Part shown: piece after piece, positions 1 through 7,326 of the stretch
Numbering within the stretch: position 1 is the stretch's first letter
Layout of the letters: each line of letters opens with the position of its first letter
DNA from: Ignavibacteriaceae bacterium
GTDB taxonomy: Bacteria > Bacteroidota > Ignavibacteria > Ignavibacteriales > Ignavibacteriaceae
Assembly: GCA_022865965.1 (NCBI GenBank)
Contig: JALHTS010000532.1
Location: forward strand, 1 to 7,746
DNA: 7,746 bases
Reading direction: 5' to 3'
The notes under the pieces: generated by a model
The model's database searches: none
What the model saw: the letters and a program-made list of their open reading frames with translations, nothing else
Told to the model about the DNA's origin: nothing
Program-made: the position numbers and the translations under genes

Positions 1-1653
1 TCCATTATTGATAATTTTAGTTTAGGATTATTAAAGTTAGGCGTTAATCCTGGAGATAAGTTAGCTATAATTTCTCCAAATAGAACCGAATGGAATTTTG
101 TGGATCTTGGAATTTTGCAAATAGGTTGTGTTGATGTTCCCATCTATCCAAATATAAGTGTTGAAGAATATGAATATATTTTTAACGATGCCGAAGTTAA
201 ATATGTTTTTGTCTCTGATATGGACTTGTTCCAAAAAATCAGTTCAATAAAACATAAAACTAAATCGTTGATAGATATTTACACATTTGATAAACTAGAA
301 GGTAAAAAACATTGGAAAGAAATTTTAGAACTCGCTGATGAATCAATTAGAGAAAGACTTAATCAAAACAGAGACAACGTCAAGTCAAATGATTTAGCAA
401 CCATAATTTACACTTCAGGAACTACCGGCACACCAAAAGGAGTTATGCTTTCCCACAATAATATCTTGAGTAATGTAAATTCAATTAGCCAGATAATGCC
501 AACAAATAATTCTCATCGTGCTATTAGCTTTCTTCCTATATGCCACATTTTTGAACGGACATCAGTTTATTATTATATGAAAATTGGATCTGGAATTTAT
601 TATGCAGAAAGCATTGATAAAGTTGGCGAGAATCTTAAAGAAGTAAAACCAAACTATTTTACTACCGTGCCACGACTACTTGAAAAAATTTATGATAAAA
701 TTATGGGAAAGGGGAGAGAGCTTAAACAACCGAAGAGGGCAATCTTTGGTTGGGCAGTAAACTTAGCCAATCATTATCCTCCACAAGGTAAAACAAATTT
801 CTTTTATAATATAAGACTTTCAGTTGCACGGAAAATTGTTTTTTCAAAATGGTTAGAAGCCCTAGGTGGCGAAGTAAAAGGAATTATAAGTGGTGCTGCG
901 GCATTGCAACCAAGGCTTGGTCGTATTTTTACAGCAGCAGGTGTTAATGTTGTAGAAGGTTACGGTCTTACTGAAACATCACCGGTAATTACTTGCAATC
1001 GTTTTGAAGATTTTTACATTGGAACTGTAGGTACACCAATTCCGGATGTGCAAATAAAAATTGCTGATACAGGTGAAATACTGACAAAGGGGCCTAATGT
1101 GATGCTGGGTTATTACAACAAACCGGAAGCTACAAAAGCCTCAATTGATGAAGAGGGTTGGTTTCATACGGGTGATATCGGGGTTATGGTTAATGATAAG
1201 TACTTAAAGATTACTGATAGATTAAAAGAAATCTTTAAAACTTCTGGCGGTAAGTTTATTGCCCCTCTTCCAATCGAAAACAAAATGAAAGAATCACTTT
1301 TTATAAGAAATATTATTGTGATAGGTGAAAATGAAAAATTCTGTGCCGCTCTTATTGTCCCTGAATTTGACTTTATAAAACAATGGTGCGATAAGAAAAG
1401 TGTTAAAGAATATATTGATAAAGGGTCAACTATCAGTGAAGCTGTTAAGGAAAGAATATGGAAAGAAATTCTGCATTACAATAAGCGATTCAGTCACATT
1501 GAACAAATAAAAAAAATTGAATTACTTGAAAAGGATTGGACGGTTGAATCAGGTGAGCTAACTCCAACATTAAAACTCAAACGAAAAGTAATAATGAAGA
1601 ATTACGAAAAATTAATTGAAAAAATTTATTCAGAACCACTAAAAACAAATTAA
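1..1653 (+). CDS. fadD: Long-chain fatty-acid--CoA ligase (AMP-forming), 5'-truncated by the window edge
   Basis: Activates free long-chain fatty acids with ATP and CoA to acyl-CoA, the entry step of beta-oxidation, at or near the cytoplasmic membrane. The frame is open from base 1, and residues upstream of the first possible internal start (GTG at 100) already match the family ('LGVNPGDKLAIISPNRTEW'), so the true start lies outside the window. The visible 550 residues probably lack about 40-50 N-terminal ones. Numbering from base 1, the adenylate-forming motifs occur in order: P-loop YTSGTTGTPKG at 137-147, EGYGLTETSP at 319-328, GWFHTGDIG at 386-394 (Asp392), DRLKEIFKTSGGK at 406-418, and a lysine-rich C-terminal motif TPTLKLKRK at 521-529. 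The 'FLPICHIFER' and 'TVPRLLEKIYDKI' segments point to the long-chain FAA1-type group rather than acetyl-CoA synthetases. There is no signal peptide or clear membrane segment in the visible part. The stop codon abuts the fadN start. The family call is very secure; chain-length preference cannot be read. Confidence 0.95.
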   Translation, partial: SIIDNFSLGLLKLGVNPGDKLAIISPNRTEWNFVDLGILQIGCVDVPIYPNISVEEYEYIFNDAEVKYVFVSDMDLFQKISSIKHKTKSLIDIYTFDKLEGKKHWKEILELADESIRERLNQNRDNVKSNDLATIIYTSGTTGTPKGVMLSHNNILSNVNSISQIMPTNNSHRAISFLPICHIFERTSVYYYMKIGSGIYYAESIDKVGENLKEVKPNYFTTVPRLLEKIYDKIMGKGRELKQPKRAIFGWAVNLANHYPPQGKTNFFYNIRLSVARKIVFSKWLEALGGEVKGIISGAAALQPRLGRIFTAAGVNVVEGYGLTETSPVITCNRFEDFYIGTVGTPIPDVQIKIADTGEILTKGPNVMLGYYNKPEATKASIDEEGWFHTGDIGVMVNDKYLKITDRLKEIFKTSGGKFIAPLPIENKMKESLFIRNIIVIGENEKFCAALIVPEFDFIKQWCDKKSVKEYIDKGSTISEAVKERIWKEILHYNKRFSHIEQIKKIELLEKDWTVESGELTPTLKLKRKVIMKNYEKLIEKIYSEPLKTN

Positions 1654-4071
1654 ATGAAAAGCATTATGAAAAGAAAAATTAATGAAGTTGCAGTACTTGG
1701 TTCCGGCGTAATGGGCTCGCGCATCGCAGCTCATTTTGCAAACATTGGATGCAAAGTCTATTTGCTGGATATAGTACCAAAGGAATTGAATGATTCCGAA
1801 AAGAAAAAAGGTCTTTCGTTACAGGACCCGGCTGTTCGAAATAGAACAGCAAACGAAAATCTGCAAAGTGTTCTAAAAGCCAAACCATCACCAATTTATC
1901 GGACTGATTTTGCTTCAAGGATTTCTACTGGAAATTTTGAAGATAATATGAGTTGGCTTTCAAATGTAGATTGGGTTATCGAAGTGGTGATAGAAAATTT
2001 GGAAATCAAAAAGAAAGTTTTTGATAATGTTGAAAAGTTTCGAAAGCCCGGTACTCTGGTTACAACAAACACTTCCGGAATTCCTATTCATTTAATGATT
2101 GAGGGAAGAAGTGAAGACTTTCAGCAGAATTTTTGTGGTGTTCACTTCTTCAATCCACCGCGCTATCTGCAGCTGTTAGAAATTATTCCAACACCAAAAA
2201 CAAGTAAGGATGTAATTGATTTCTTGATGTGGTATGGTGATTTATTTTTGGGTAAAACACCTGTGCTTTGCAAAGATACACCGGCTTTTATTGCTAACCG
2301 TATTGGAGTGTTTAGCATTATGGCTGTTTTCAAACTAAAAGATGAATTGGGATTGAGTATAAAAGAAATTGATACTCTTACAGGACCACTAACCGGTAAA
2401 CCTAAGTCTGCAACATTTAGAACTGCTGATGTTGTTGGAATTGATACTCTTGTTAAAGTTGCAAACAATGTTTATAAAGACTGTCCGATTGATGAAGCAA
2501 GAGAACTTTTTGCAATCCCTGATTATGTGAACAAACTTGTTGAGAAAAATTGGTTAGGTGATAAAACAAAGCAGGGCTTTTATAAAAAATCAAAAGATGA
2601 AAAAGGAGAAAAAGTAATTCTTGAACTTGATCCCGGCACTTTTGATTATAAGCCAAGTCCTAAATCTAATATGGCGTCAGTTACTGTAGCAAAGCCAATT
2701 GATAATCTTAAAGATAGATTAAAAGCCTTGCATAGCGGCAAAGATAAAGCTGCAGATTTTTTACGGTCACTTAACTTTTACATTTTCCAATATGCCTCAA
2801 ATAGAATTCCTGAAATTTCGGATGAGTTTTACAAGGTTGATGATGCTATGCGGGCAGGTTTCGGCTGGGAATTTGGACCATTCGAAGTTTGGGATGCTTT
2901 GGGTATAAAGAAAATTGTTGAACAAATGACAGCCGCTAATAAAAAACCCGCTGACTGGGTTTTGAAAATGTTAGAAGGTGGAATTACTTCTTTTTATAAA
3001 TCTGAAAATGGTAAGAAAAAATATTACGATATTCCATCCAACTCCTACAAAGAAATTCCAGGTAAAAGTGATTTTATTATTCTAGATAACTTTAGAAGCA
3101 ACGAACCGGTTTGGAAAAATTCAGGCGCAACACTTCACGATATTGGAGATGGAATTGTCAATCTTGAATTTCAAACAAAAATGAATTCAATCGGTTCGGA
3201 AATATTAGAAGCAATTAACAAATCAATAGAAATTGCTGAAAAAGATTTTAAAGGTTTGGTTATTGGTAATAATGGAGAGCATTTTTCTGCAGGTGCAAAT
3301 TTAGCAATGATGCTTATGCTTGCAACCGAGCAAGAATATGATGAAATAGATGTAGCAGTCAGGCAGTTTCAAAAAGCAACAATGCACGTTCGTTATTCAA
3401 ATATTCCAGTGGTAGTTGCTCCACATTCTTTAGTACTTGGCGGTGGCTGCGAGATTTGTTTGCATTCCGATAAAGTTAATGCTTCGGCTGAAACATATAT
3501 TGGTTTGGTTGAAGTTGGTGTGGGAATTATTCCTGCAGGTGGCGGCACAAAAGAAATGACTTTGCGAGCCTCTGATTCATACGCAGAAGGCGGAATTGAA
3601 TTACCTGAACTACAAAAAAGATTCATGAACATAGCAACAGCAAAAGTAGCAACCTCTGCCGAAGAAGCTTTTGATATGGGAATATTTAGACGAGGATTCG
3701 ATTCATATTCTGTTAATCCAAATCGTGTTATCTCTGATGCAAAAAAATACGCAATCCTGCTGGCAGATAAAGGATATACAAAACCAATTCCAAGAACTGA
3801 TATTAAAGTATTGGGACGAACTGCCCTTGCAACTCTGTTATTAGGTATTCACTCTTTTAGATTAGGAAATTATATATCAGAGCACGATCAAAAAATTGCA
3901 GAAAAGCTTGCATACATTATGTGCGGCGGTGATCTTTCTGAAGGTTCTTTGGTTTCAGAACAGTATTTACTGGATTTGGAACGAGAAGCTTTCTTAAGCC
4001 TGATTGCTGAAAAGAAAACTATGGAAAGAATTCAAAGCATTTTAACAACCGGTAAACCGTTGAGAAATTAA
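1654..4071 (+). CDS. fadN: Bifunctional 3-hydroxyacyl-CoA dehydrogenase / enoyl-CoA hydratase, FadN type
   Basis: Carries out the middle two steps of beta-oxidation: hydration of trans-2-enoyl-CoA and NAD+-dependent oxidation of the L-3-hydroxyacyl-CoA. The 805 residues read dehydrogenase first, hydratase second, the reverse of E. coli FadB/FadJ and as in B. subtilis FadN (about 790 residues). The Rossmann fold has GSGVMG at 16-21 and Asp39 at the end of strand 2, favouring NAD over NADP. Dehydrogenase catalytic residues are Ser141, His164 (in HFFNP), Glu176 (12 residues after the His, as in human HAD) and Asn215 (in FIANR). The first C-terminal dehydrogenase lobe ends near GFY at 308-310; a second lobe contains GFGWEFGPFE at 402-411. 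The hydratase domain spans about 490-690: the oxyanion-hole segment FSAGANL is at 544-550, and the two catalytic glutamates are Glu600 (GGGCE) and Glu620, 20 apart as in rat mitochondrial hydratase. The C-terminus GKPLRN also recalls FadN. Start 1654 immediately follows the fadD TAA; ATG 1666 (four residues shorter) is an alternative. Both activities look intact. Confidence 0.95.
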   Translation: MKSIMKRKINEVAVLGSGVMGSRIAAHFANIGCKVYLLDIVPKELNDSEKKKGLSLQDPAVRNRTANENLQSVLKAKPSPIYRTDFASRISTGNFEDNMSWLSNVDWVIEVVIENLEIKKKVFDNVEKFRKPGTLVTTNTSGIPIHLMIEGRSEDFQQNFCGVHFFNPPRYLQLLEIIPTPKTSKDVIDFLMWYGDLFLGKTPVLCKDTPAFIANRIGVFSIMAVFKLKDELGLSIKEIDTLTGPLTGKPKSATFRTADVVGIDTLVKVANNVYKDCPIDEARELFAIPDYVNKLVEKNWLGDKTKQGFYKKSKDEKGEKVILELDPGTFDYKPSPKSNMASVTVAKPIDNLKDRLKALHSGKDKAADFLRSLNFYIFQYASNRIPEISDEFYKVDDAMRAGFGWEFGPFEVWDALGIKKIVEQMTAANKKPADWVLKMLEGGITSFYKSENGKKKYYDIPSNSYKEIPGKSDFIILDNFRSNEPVWKNSGATLHDIGDGIVNLEFQTKMNSIGSEILEAINKSIEIAEKDFKGLVIGNNGEHFSAGANLAMMLMLATEQEYDEIDVAVRQFQKATMHVRYSNIPVVVAPHSLVLGGGCEICLHSDKVNASAETYIGLVEVGVGIIPAGGGTKEMTLRASDSYAEGGIELPELQKRFMNIATAKVATSAEEAFDMGIFRRGFDSYSVNPNRVISDAKKYAILLADKGYTKPIPRTDIKVLGRTALATLLLGIHSFRLGNYISEHDQKIAEKLAYIMCGGDLSEGSLVSEQYLLDLEREAFLSLIAEKKTMERIQSILTTGKPLRN

Positions 4072-4096
4072 TAAATAATGAATTTTAAAATAAAAT

Positions 4097-4104
4097 AAGA
4101 AGAA
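4097..4104 (+). promoter_or_regulatory. Weak purine-rich ribosome binding region of the thiolase gene
   Basis: AAGAAGAA lies 5 bases before the ATG at 4110 and is the only purine tract suitable for ribosome recruitment in the 38-base gap after fadN. It lacks the GG of a normal Shine-Dalgarno and is followed by AATAATT directly before the start codon. It is consistent with the A-rich, SD-poor initiation typical of Bacteroidota, but its function is an inference. Confidence 0.35.
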
Positions 4105-4109
4105 TAATT

Positions 4110-5288
4110 ATGAGAGAAGCATATATTGTCGCCGGTTATCGTTCCGCTATTGGTAAAGCAAAAAAAGGCGGGTTCCGTTTTTACCGCCCGGACGATTTAG
4201 GCGCAGACGTGATAAAGCACTTAATGAAAGCTGTTCCACAACTTGATCCTCATCGTATTGATGATGTTATTGTTGGTAACGCTTTTCCTGAAGCTGAGCA
4301 AGGTTTACAGGTTGGAAGAATGATTTCACTTTTATCACTCCCAATTGAAATTCCGGGTTCAACTGTAAATAGATTTTGTGGATCAGGAATTGACACAATT
4401 GCTACTGCATTTTCACGCATCCAATCGGGAATGATGGATTGCATAATTGCAGGCGGAGTTGAATCAATGTCGCTTGTTCCAATGACTGGTTGGAAACTTG
4501 CACCCAATTATACAATTGCAAAAAATAATCCCAATTATTATTTGGGAATGGGACTTACAGCGGAGGAACTTGCGAAGGATTTTAAAATCTCTCGCGAAGA
4601 TCAGGATTTGTTTTCTTACAATTCACATCAAAAAGCTGTTAATGCAATAAACAAAGGTTTCTTCAAAGATCAGATTGTCCCGATTGAAGTTGAGCAAGTT
4701 TATGTTGAGGGGGATAAAAAGAAAACTAAAAAGTTTATAGTAGATACAGATGAAGGACCAAGAGCCGATACAACATTAGAAGCACTAGCAAAATTAAGAC
4801 CTGTTTTTGCAGATAAGGGAACTGTTACTGCGGGTAATTCATCACAAACATCCGATGGAGCAGCATTCGTACTTGTTATGTCTGGTGAAATGGTAAAAGA
4901 ACTAAAATTAAAACCGATTGCAAGATTGATTTCTTACTCCGTCGCTGGTGTTGATCCTCGCGTAATGGGGGTTGGACCGGTTGCCGCAGTTCCCAAAGCA
5001 TTAAAAAAAGCCGGGCTGACGTTGAATGACATAGATTTGATTGAATTGAACGAAGCATTTGCAGTCCAATCTTTAACTGTAATTCGAGAACTCGGATTGA
5101 ATGAGGAAATTGTAAATGTAAACGGTGGTGCAGTTGCCTTAGGTCATCCGCTTGGCTGTACCGGTGGAAAATTAACAGTTCAAATTCTTAATGAACTAAA
5201 AAGGCGAAAGAAAAAATATGGAATGGTTACGGCATGTGTTGGCGGAGGACAGGGCGTTGCCGGAATTTTTGAATTTTTGAATTGTTGA
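4110..5288 (+). CDS. fadA: 3-ketoacyl-CoA thiolase (acetyl-CoA C-acyltransferase)
   Basis: Cleaves 3-ketoacyl-CoA with free CoA to acetyl-CoA and an acyl-CoA two carbons shorter, the last step of each beta-oxidation turn; soluble and cytoplasmic. The length of 392 residues is normal for the degradative thiolase family. The nucleophilic cysteine is Cys90 in NRFCGSG, Asn314 lies in NEAFAVQ, His346 in [10 protein letters not shown], and the acid/base Cys376 in TACVGGGQG, close to the Zoogloea thiolase numbering (Cys89, Asn316, His348, Cys378, from memory). The N-terminus starts directly with the first strand ([15 protein letters not shown]), so ATG 4110 is well placed. The gene sits 38 bases after fadN and 40 before fadE and ends with TGA, unlike the TAA of the other complete genes. 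Its neighbours make a beta-oxidation thiolase much more likely than a biosynthetic acetoacetyl-CoA thiolase, although sequence alone separates these poorly. The physical partner is probably FadN, as in other trifunctional systems, but that is an inference. Confidence 0.95.
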   Translation: MREAYIVAGYRSAIGKAKKGGFRFYRPDDLGADVIKHLMKAVPQLDPHRIDDVIVGNAFPEAEQGLQVGRMISLLSLPIEIPGSTVNRFCGSGIDTIATAFSRIQSGMMDCIIAGGVESMSLVPMTGWKLAPNYTIAKNNPNYYLGMGLTAEELAKDFKISREDQDLFSYNSHQKAVNAINKGFFKDQIVPIEVEQVYVEGDKKKTKKFIVDTDEGPRADTTLEALAKLRPVFADKGTVTAGNSSQTSDGAAFVLVMSGEMVKELKLKPIARLISYSVAGVDPRVMGVGPVAAVPKALKKAGLTLNDIDLIELNEAFAVQSLTVIRELGLNEEIVNVNGGAVALGHPLGCTGGKLTVQILNELKRRKKKYGMVTACVGGGQGVAGIFEFLNC

Positions 5289-5315
5289 ATTAAATGGAAA
5301 AAAATATAATTTATT

Positions 5316-5323
5316 AAAGGAAA
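5316..5323 (+). promoter_or_regulatory. Ribosome binding site of the acyl-CoA dehydrogenase gene
   Basis: AAAGGAAA contains the core AAGGA at 5317-5321, 7 bases before the ATG at 5329. This is the best Shine-Dalgarno-like signal in the window and supports the chosen fadE start. The seven bases between it and the ATG (AATAATT) are identical to those preceding the fadA start. Confidence 0.6.
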
Positions 5324-5328
5324 TAATT

Positions 5329-7119
5329 ATGTCAGAAGAAACAACAAAAAAAGTTTTACTCGGCGGAGAATTTTTAATTAAAGAAAGTGATCCGCAAAGT
5401 GTCTTCGTCCCTGAAGAAATTAATGAAGAACAAAAAATGATGGTTGAAACTGCAGGGGAATTTGTAAAAAATGAAATTTGGCCAAAACTGGATGCCATAG
5501 ATAAACAAGAACCTGGCTTAACAGTTTCATTATTAAATAAAGCTGGTGAACTGGGATTACTTGGTACCTCCATTCCTGAAGAATACGGAGGACTTGGCGG
5601 CGACTTTAATACAAACACTTTTCTTGCAATGGAATTAGGAACAAGTTATTCTTTTGGTGTTTCTTTTGCAGCACATACTGGAATCGGTACACTTCCGATT
5701 CTGTACTATGGCACACCTGAACAGAAAACCAAATATCTTCCCAAACTTGCATCCGGTGAGTTGAAATCTGCCTATTGCTTAACGGAACCGACTTCCGGTT
5801 CAGATGCGCTTTCGGCAAAAGCAACTGCGGTACTTACAGAAGATGGAAATCATTATATTCTTAATGGACAAAAAATGTGGATTACGAATGGTGGATTTGC
5901 CGATATTCTAATCACATTTGCTAAAGTTGACACCGATAAATTTACATGCTTTATTATTGATACAAATTCTCCCGGATTTACAAGCGGTCAGGAAGAAAAT
6001 AAATTGGGAATTAAAGGTTCATCTACGCGAGCTTTGTTTTTGGATAACGTAAAAGTTCCGAAAGAAAATATTCTCGGCGAAATCGGTAAAGGACATTACA
6101 TCGCTTTCAATGTTTTGAATGTTGGTCGTTTCAAATTATGTGCAATGACAACAGGTGGAGCAAAAAAATATGCATCCATCTCAGTTCAATATGCTAATGA
6201 GCGTAAACAATTCGGTAAGACAATTGCAAGCTTTGGAGCAATTAAATATAAATTGGCAGAACAAGCAATTAGAATTTTTGTTTCTGAATCAGCAACAATG
6301 CGTACAAGTGGTTTAATAAATGATAAAGAACACGAACTGCTTGAAAGTGGAAAAAGCTACAGTGAATCTATGATTGGAGCTGCTGAAGAATATGCAATCG
6401 AAGCCGCAATGCTTAAGGTATTTGGATCTGAAGTTTTAGATTACGTTGTTGATGAAACTGTGCAGGTGCACGGCGGTTATGGTTACTCTGAAGAATATCC
6501 CGCTGCACGTGGTTATCGAGATTCTAGAATTAATAGAATTTTTGAAGGGACAAATGAAATTAATCGCTTGCTTACTGTCGATATGCTTGTCAAACGATCG
6601 ATGAAAGGGAGATTAAATTTGATGGGGCCTGCAATGGCAATACAAAAAGATCTCATGAGTGTCCCTGAATTTGGTGAAGCACCAACGGGTGTTCTTGCTG
6701 TGGAATTACAGGCAATTAGAAATGCAAAGAAAGCAATATTAATGACTGCCGGTATGGCTGTGCAAAAGTTTATGCAGAAGTTAGCCGATGAACAAGAAGT
6801 AATTATGGATTTAACTGATATGTTAATTGAAGTTTACACTTCAGAATCTGCAATCCTAAGAACACAGAAATTAGCAACGATGAAAAATGAATCTGAACTT
6901 CAGCCATATATTGAAATGACGCAAGCATATGTAAGTGATTCACTTGAAAGAATTAATCTTTATGGCAAGCACGCCATTTCTTCATTTGCTGAAGGTGATG
7001 AATTGAAATTATTAACACTCGGATTGAAACGATTTACAAAGTTCGGTCTTGTAAACACTACTAAATTGAGACGAAATATTGCTGATAGATTAATTGAAGC
7101 AAACGGCTATTGTTTTTAA
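5329..7119 (+). CDS. fadE: Acyl-CoA dehydrogenase with C-terminal extension (FadE/VLCAD-like)
   Basis: FAD-dependent oxidation of acyl-CoA to trans-2-enoyl-CoA, the first step of the spiral, with electrons normally passed to an electron-transfer flavoprotein (not encoded here). The 596 residues exceed the usual 380-400 of short- and medium-chain enzymes because about 180 residues follow the catalytic core, as in B. subtilis FadE and mitochondrial VLCAD. Order: an N-terminal lead of about 30 residues, the alpha-helical domain to about 145, the beta domain with TEPTSGSD at 152-159 and WITNG at 184-188 (substrate and flavin contacts), then the C-terminal helical domain with RKQFG from Arg292, HGGYGY at 381-386, and the catalytic base Glu406 in IFEGTNEINR. 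The extension (about 415-596) is helical-looking and mostly charged, with no clear membrane segment. A good Shine-Dalgarno supports ATG 5329. It is the last gene before the 207-base spacer, so it may end the transcription unit. Preference for long chains is inferred from architecture, not from visible pocket residues. Confidence 0.94.
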   Translation: MSEETTKKVLLGGEFLIKESDPQSVFVPEEINEEQKMMVETAGEFVKNEIWPKLDAIDKQEPGLTVSLLNKAGELGLLGTSIPEEYGGLGGDFNTNTFLAMELGTSYSFGVSFAAHTGIGTLPILYYGTPEQKTKYLPKLASGELKSAYCLTEPTSGSDALSAKATAVLTEDGNHYILNGQKMWITNGGFADILITFAKVDTDKFTCFIIDTNSPGFTSGQEENKLGIKGSSTRALFLDNVKVPKENILGEIGKGHYIAFNVLNVGRFKLCAMTTGGAKKYASISVQYANERKQFGKTIASFGAIKYKLAEQAIRIFVSESATMRTSGLINDKEHELLESGKSYSESMIGAAEEYAIEAAMLKVFGSEVLDYVVDETVQVHGGYGYSEEYPAARGYRDSRINRIFEGTNEINRLLTVDMLVKRSMKGRLNLMGPAMAIQKDLMSVPEFGEAPTGVLAVELQAIRNAKKAILMTAGMAVQKFMQKLADEQEVIMDLTDMLIEVYTSESAILRTQKLATMKNESELQPYIEMTQAYVSDSLERINLYGKHAISSFAEGDELKLLTLGLKRFTKFGLVNTTKLRRNIADRLIEANGYCF

Positions 7120-7153
7120 TATTTTTTAATAAAAGTAGTCATTGTACTTGGAT

Positions 7154-7241
7154 GTCATTTCGATCCCGATTTTAATCGGGAGAGAAATCTTTTTGTTAAG
7201 AAAGTAAAAGATTTCTCAGTCGAGGACTTCTTCGCAATGGT
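7154..7241. repeat. Cloverleaf-like intergenic inverted-repeat element
   Basis: Begins TGTCATTTCGATCCC about 33 bases after the fadE stop codon. Base pairing by eye gives an outer stem CATTTCGA (7156-7163) with TCGCAATG (7232-7239), 7 of 8 pairs plus possible G-U pairs outside. It encloses three hairpins: CCCGATT/AATCGGG (7165-7171/7174-7180), a perfect 12-bp stem GAGAAATCTTTT/AAAAGATTTCTC (7182-7193/7206-7217) with a 12-base loop, and AGTC/GACT (7218-7221/7225-7228). From memory, intergenic sequences of the form GTCATTTCGA...GAGAAATCT are abundant in Bacteroidota and relatives, so this is probably one degenerate copy of a dispersed, palindromic REP-like family. The long stem has no T-run after it on either strand, so it is not a classic terminator. 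Only one copy lies in this window, so repetitiveness is inferred. It may act as a 3' mRNA structure or punctuation between fadE and the reductase. Confidence 0.55.
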
Positions 7242-7326
7242 TGCGATCTTTGTAGTATAGAAATAAATCAAATGGCAAAACAAGTTCGCTAATACATAAA
7301 TACAAAAACGAATAAAAGAAAAAATT

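Noticed and set aside
100..102. GTG at 100 as the start of the acyl-CoA synthetase
   Set aside because: The frame upstream to base 1 encodes conserved family sequence, so the gene is cut by the window edge rather than starting here.
1679..3632. Several 67-101-codon minus-strand open frames inside fadN
   Set aside because: All lie antisense to a gene with intact domains and catalytic residues, have no plausible starts or motifs, and look like antisense shadows.
4078..4098. Six-codon open frame between fadN and fadA
   Set aside because: Very AT-rich, expected by chance, and no sign of a translated leader.
5196..5618. 140-codon minus-strand open frame across the fadA-fadE junction
   Set aside because: It overlaps the ends of two well-supported genes, its protein is serine/phenylalanine-rich low-quality sequence with no recognisable fold, and it mirrors their codon structure.
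7182..7217. Perfect 12-bp stem as an intrinsic terminator of the fad cluster
   Set aside because: The stem is AT-rich and is followed by AGTCGAGG on the plus strand and by no T-run on the minus strand, so it lacks the U-tract of an intrinsic terminator.
7154..7241. Cloverleaf fold as a possible tRNA gene
   Set aside because: There is no T-arm GGTTCGAATCC-type sequence, no recognisable D-loop or anticodon arm, and one arm is a 12-bp stem with a 12-base loop, which does not fit tRNA geometry.
7241..7269. Possible sigma70-like promoter TTGCGA, 17-base spacer, TAAATC, ahead of the reductase gene
   Set aside because: Only about 4 of 6 and 3 of 6 bases match consensus, and in an AT-rich spacer this is expected by chance. 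A TTTG at 7249-7252 is not followed by a TAnnTTTG, so a Bacteroidota-type promoter is not supported either.
7272..7292. Tiny open frame ATG...TAA (six codons) in the spacer before the reductase gene
   Set aside because: Too short, without a ribosome binding site and with no leader-peptide features such as runs of one amino acid.
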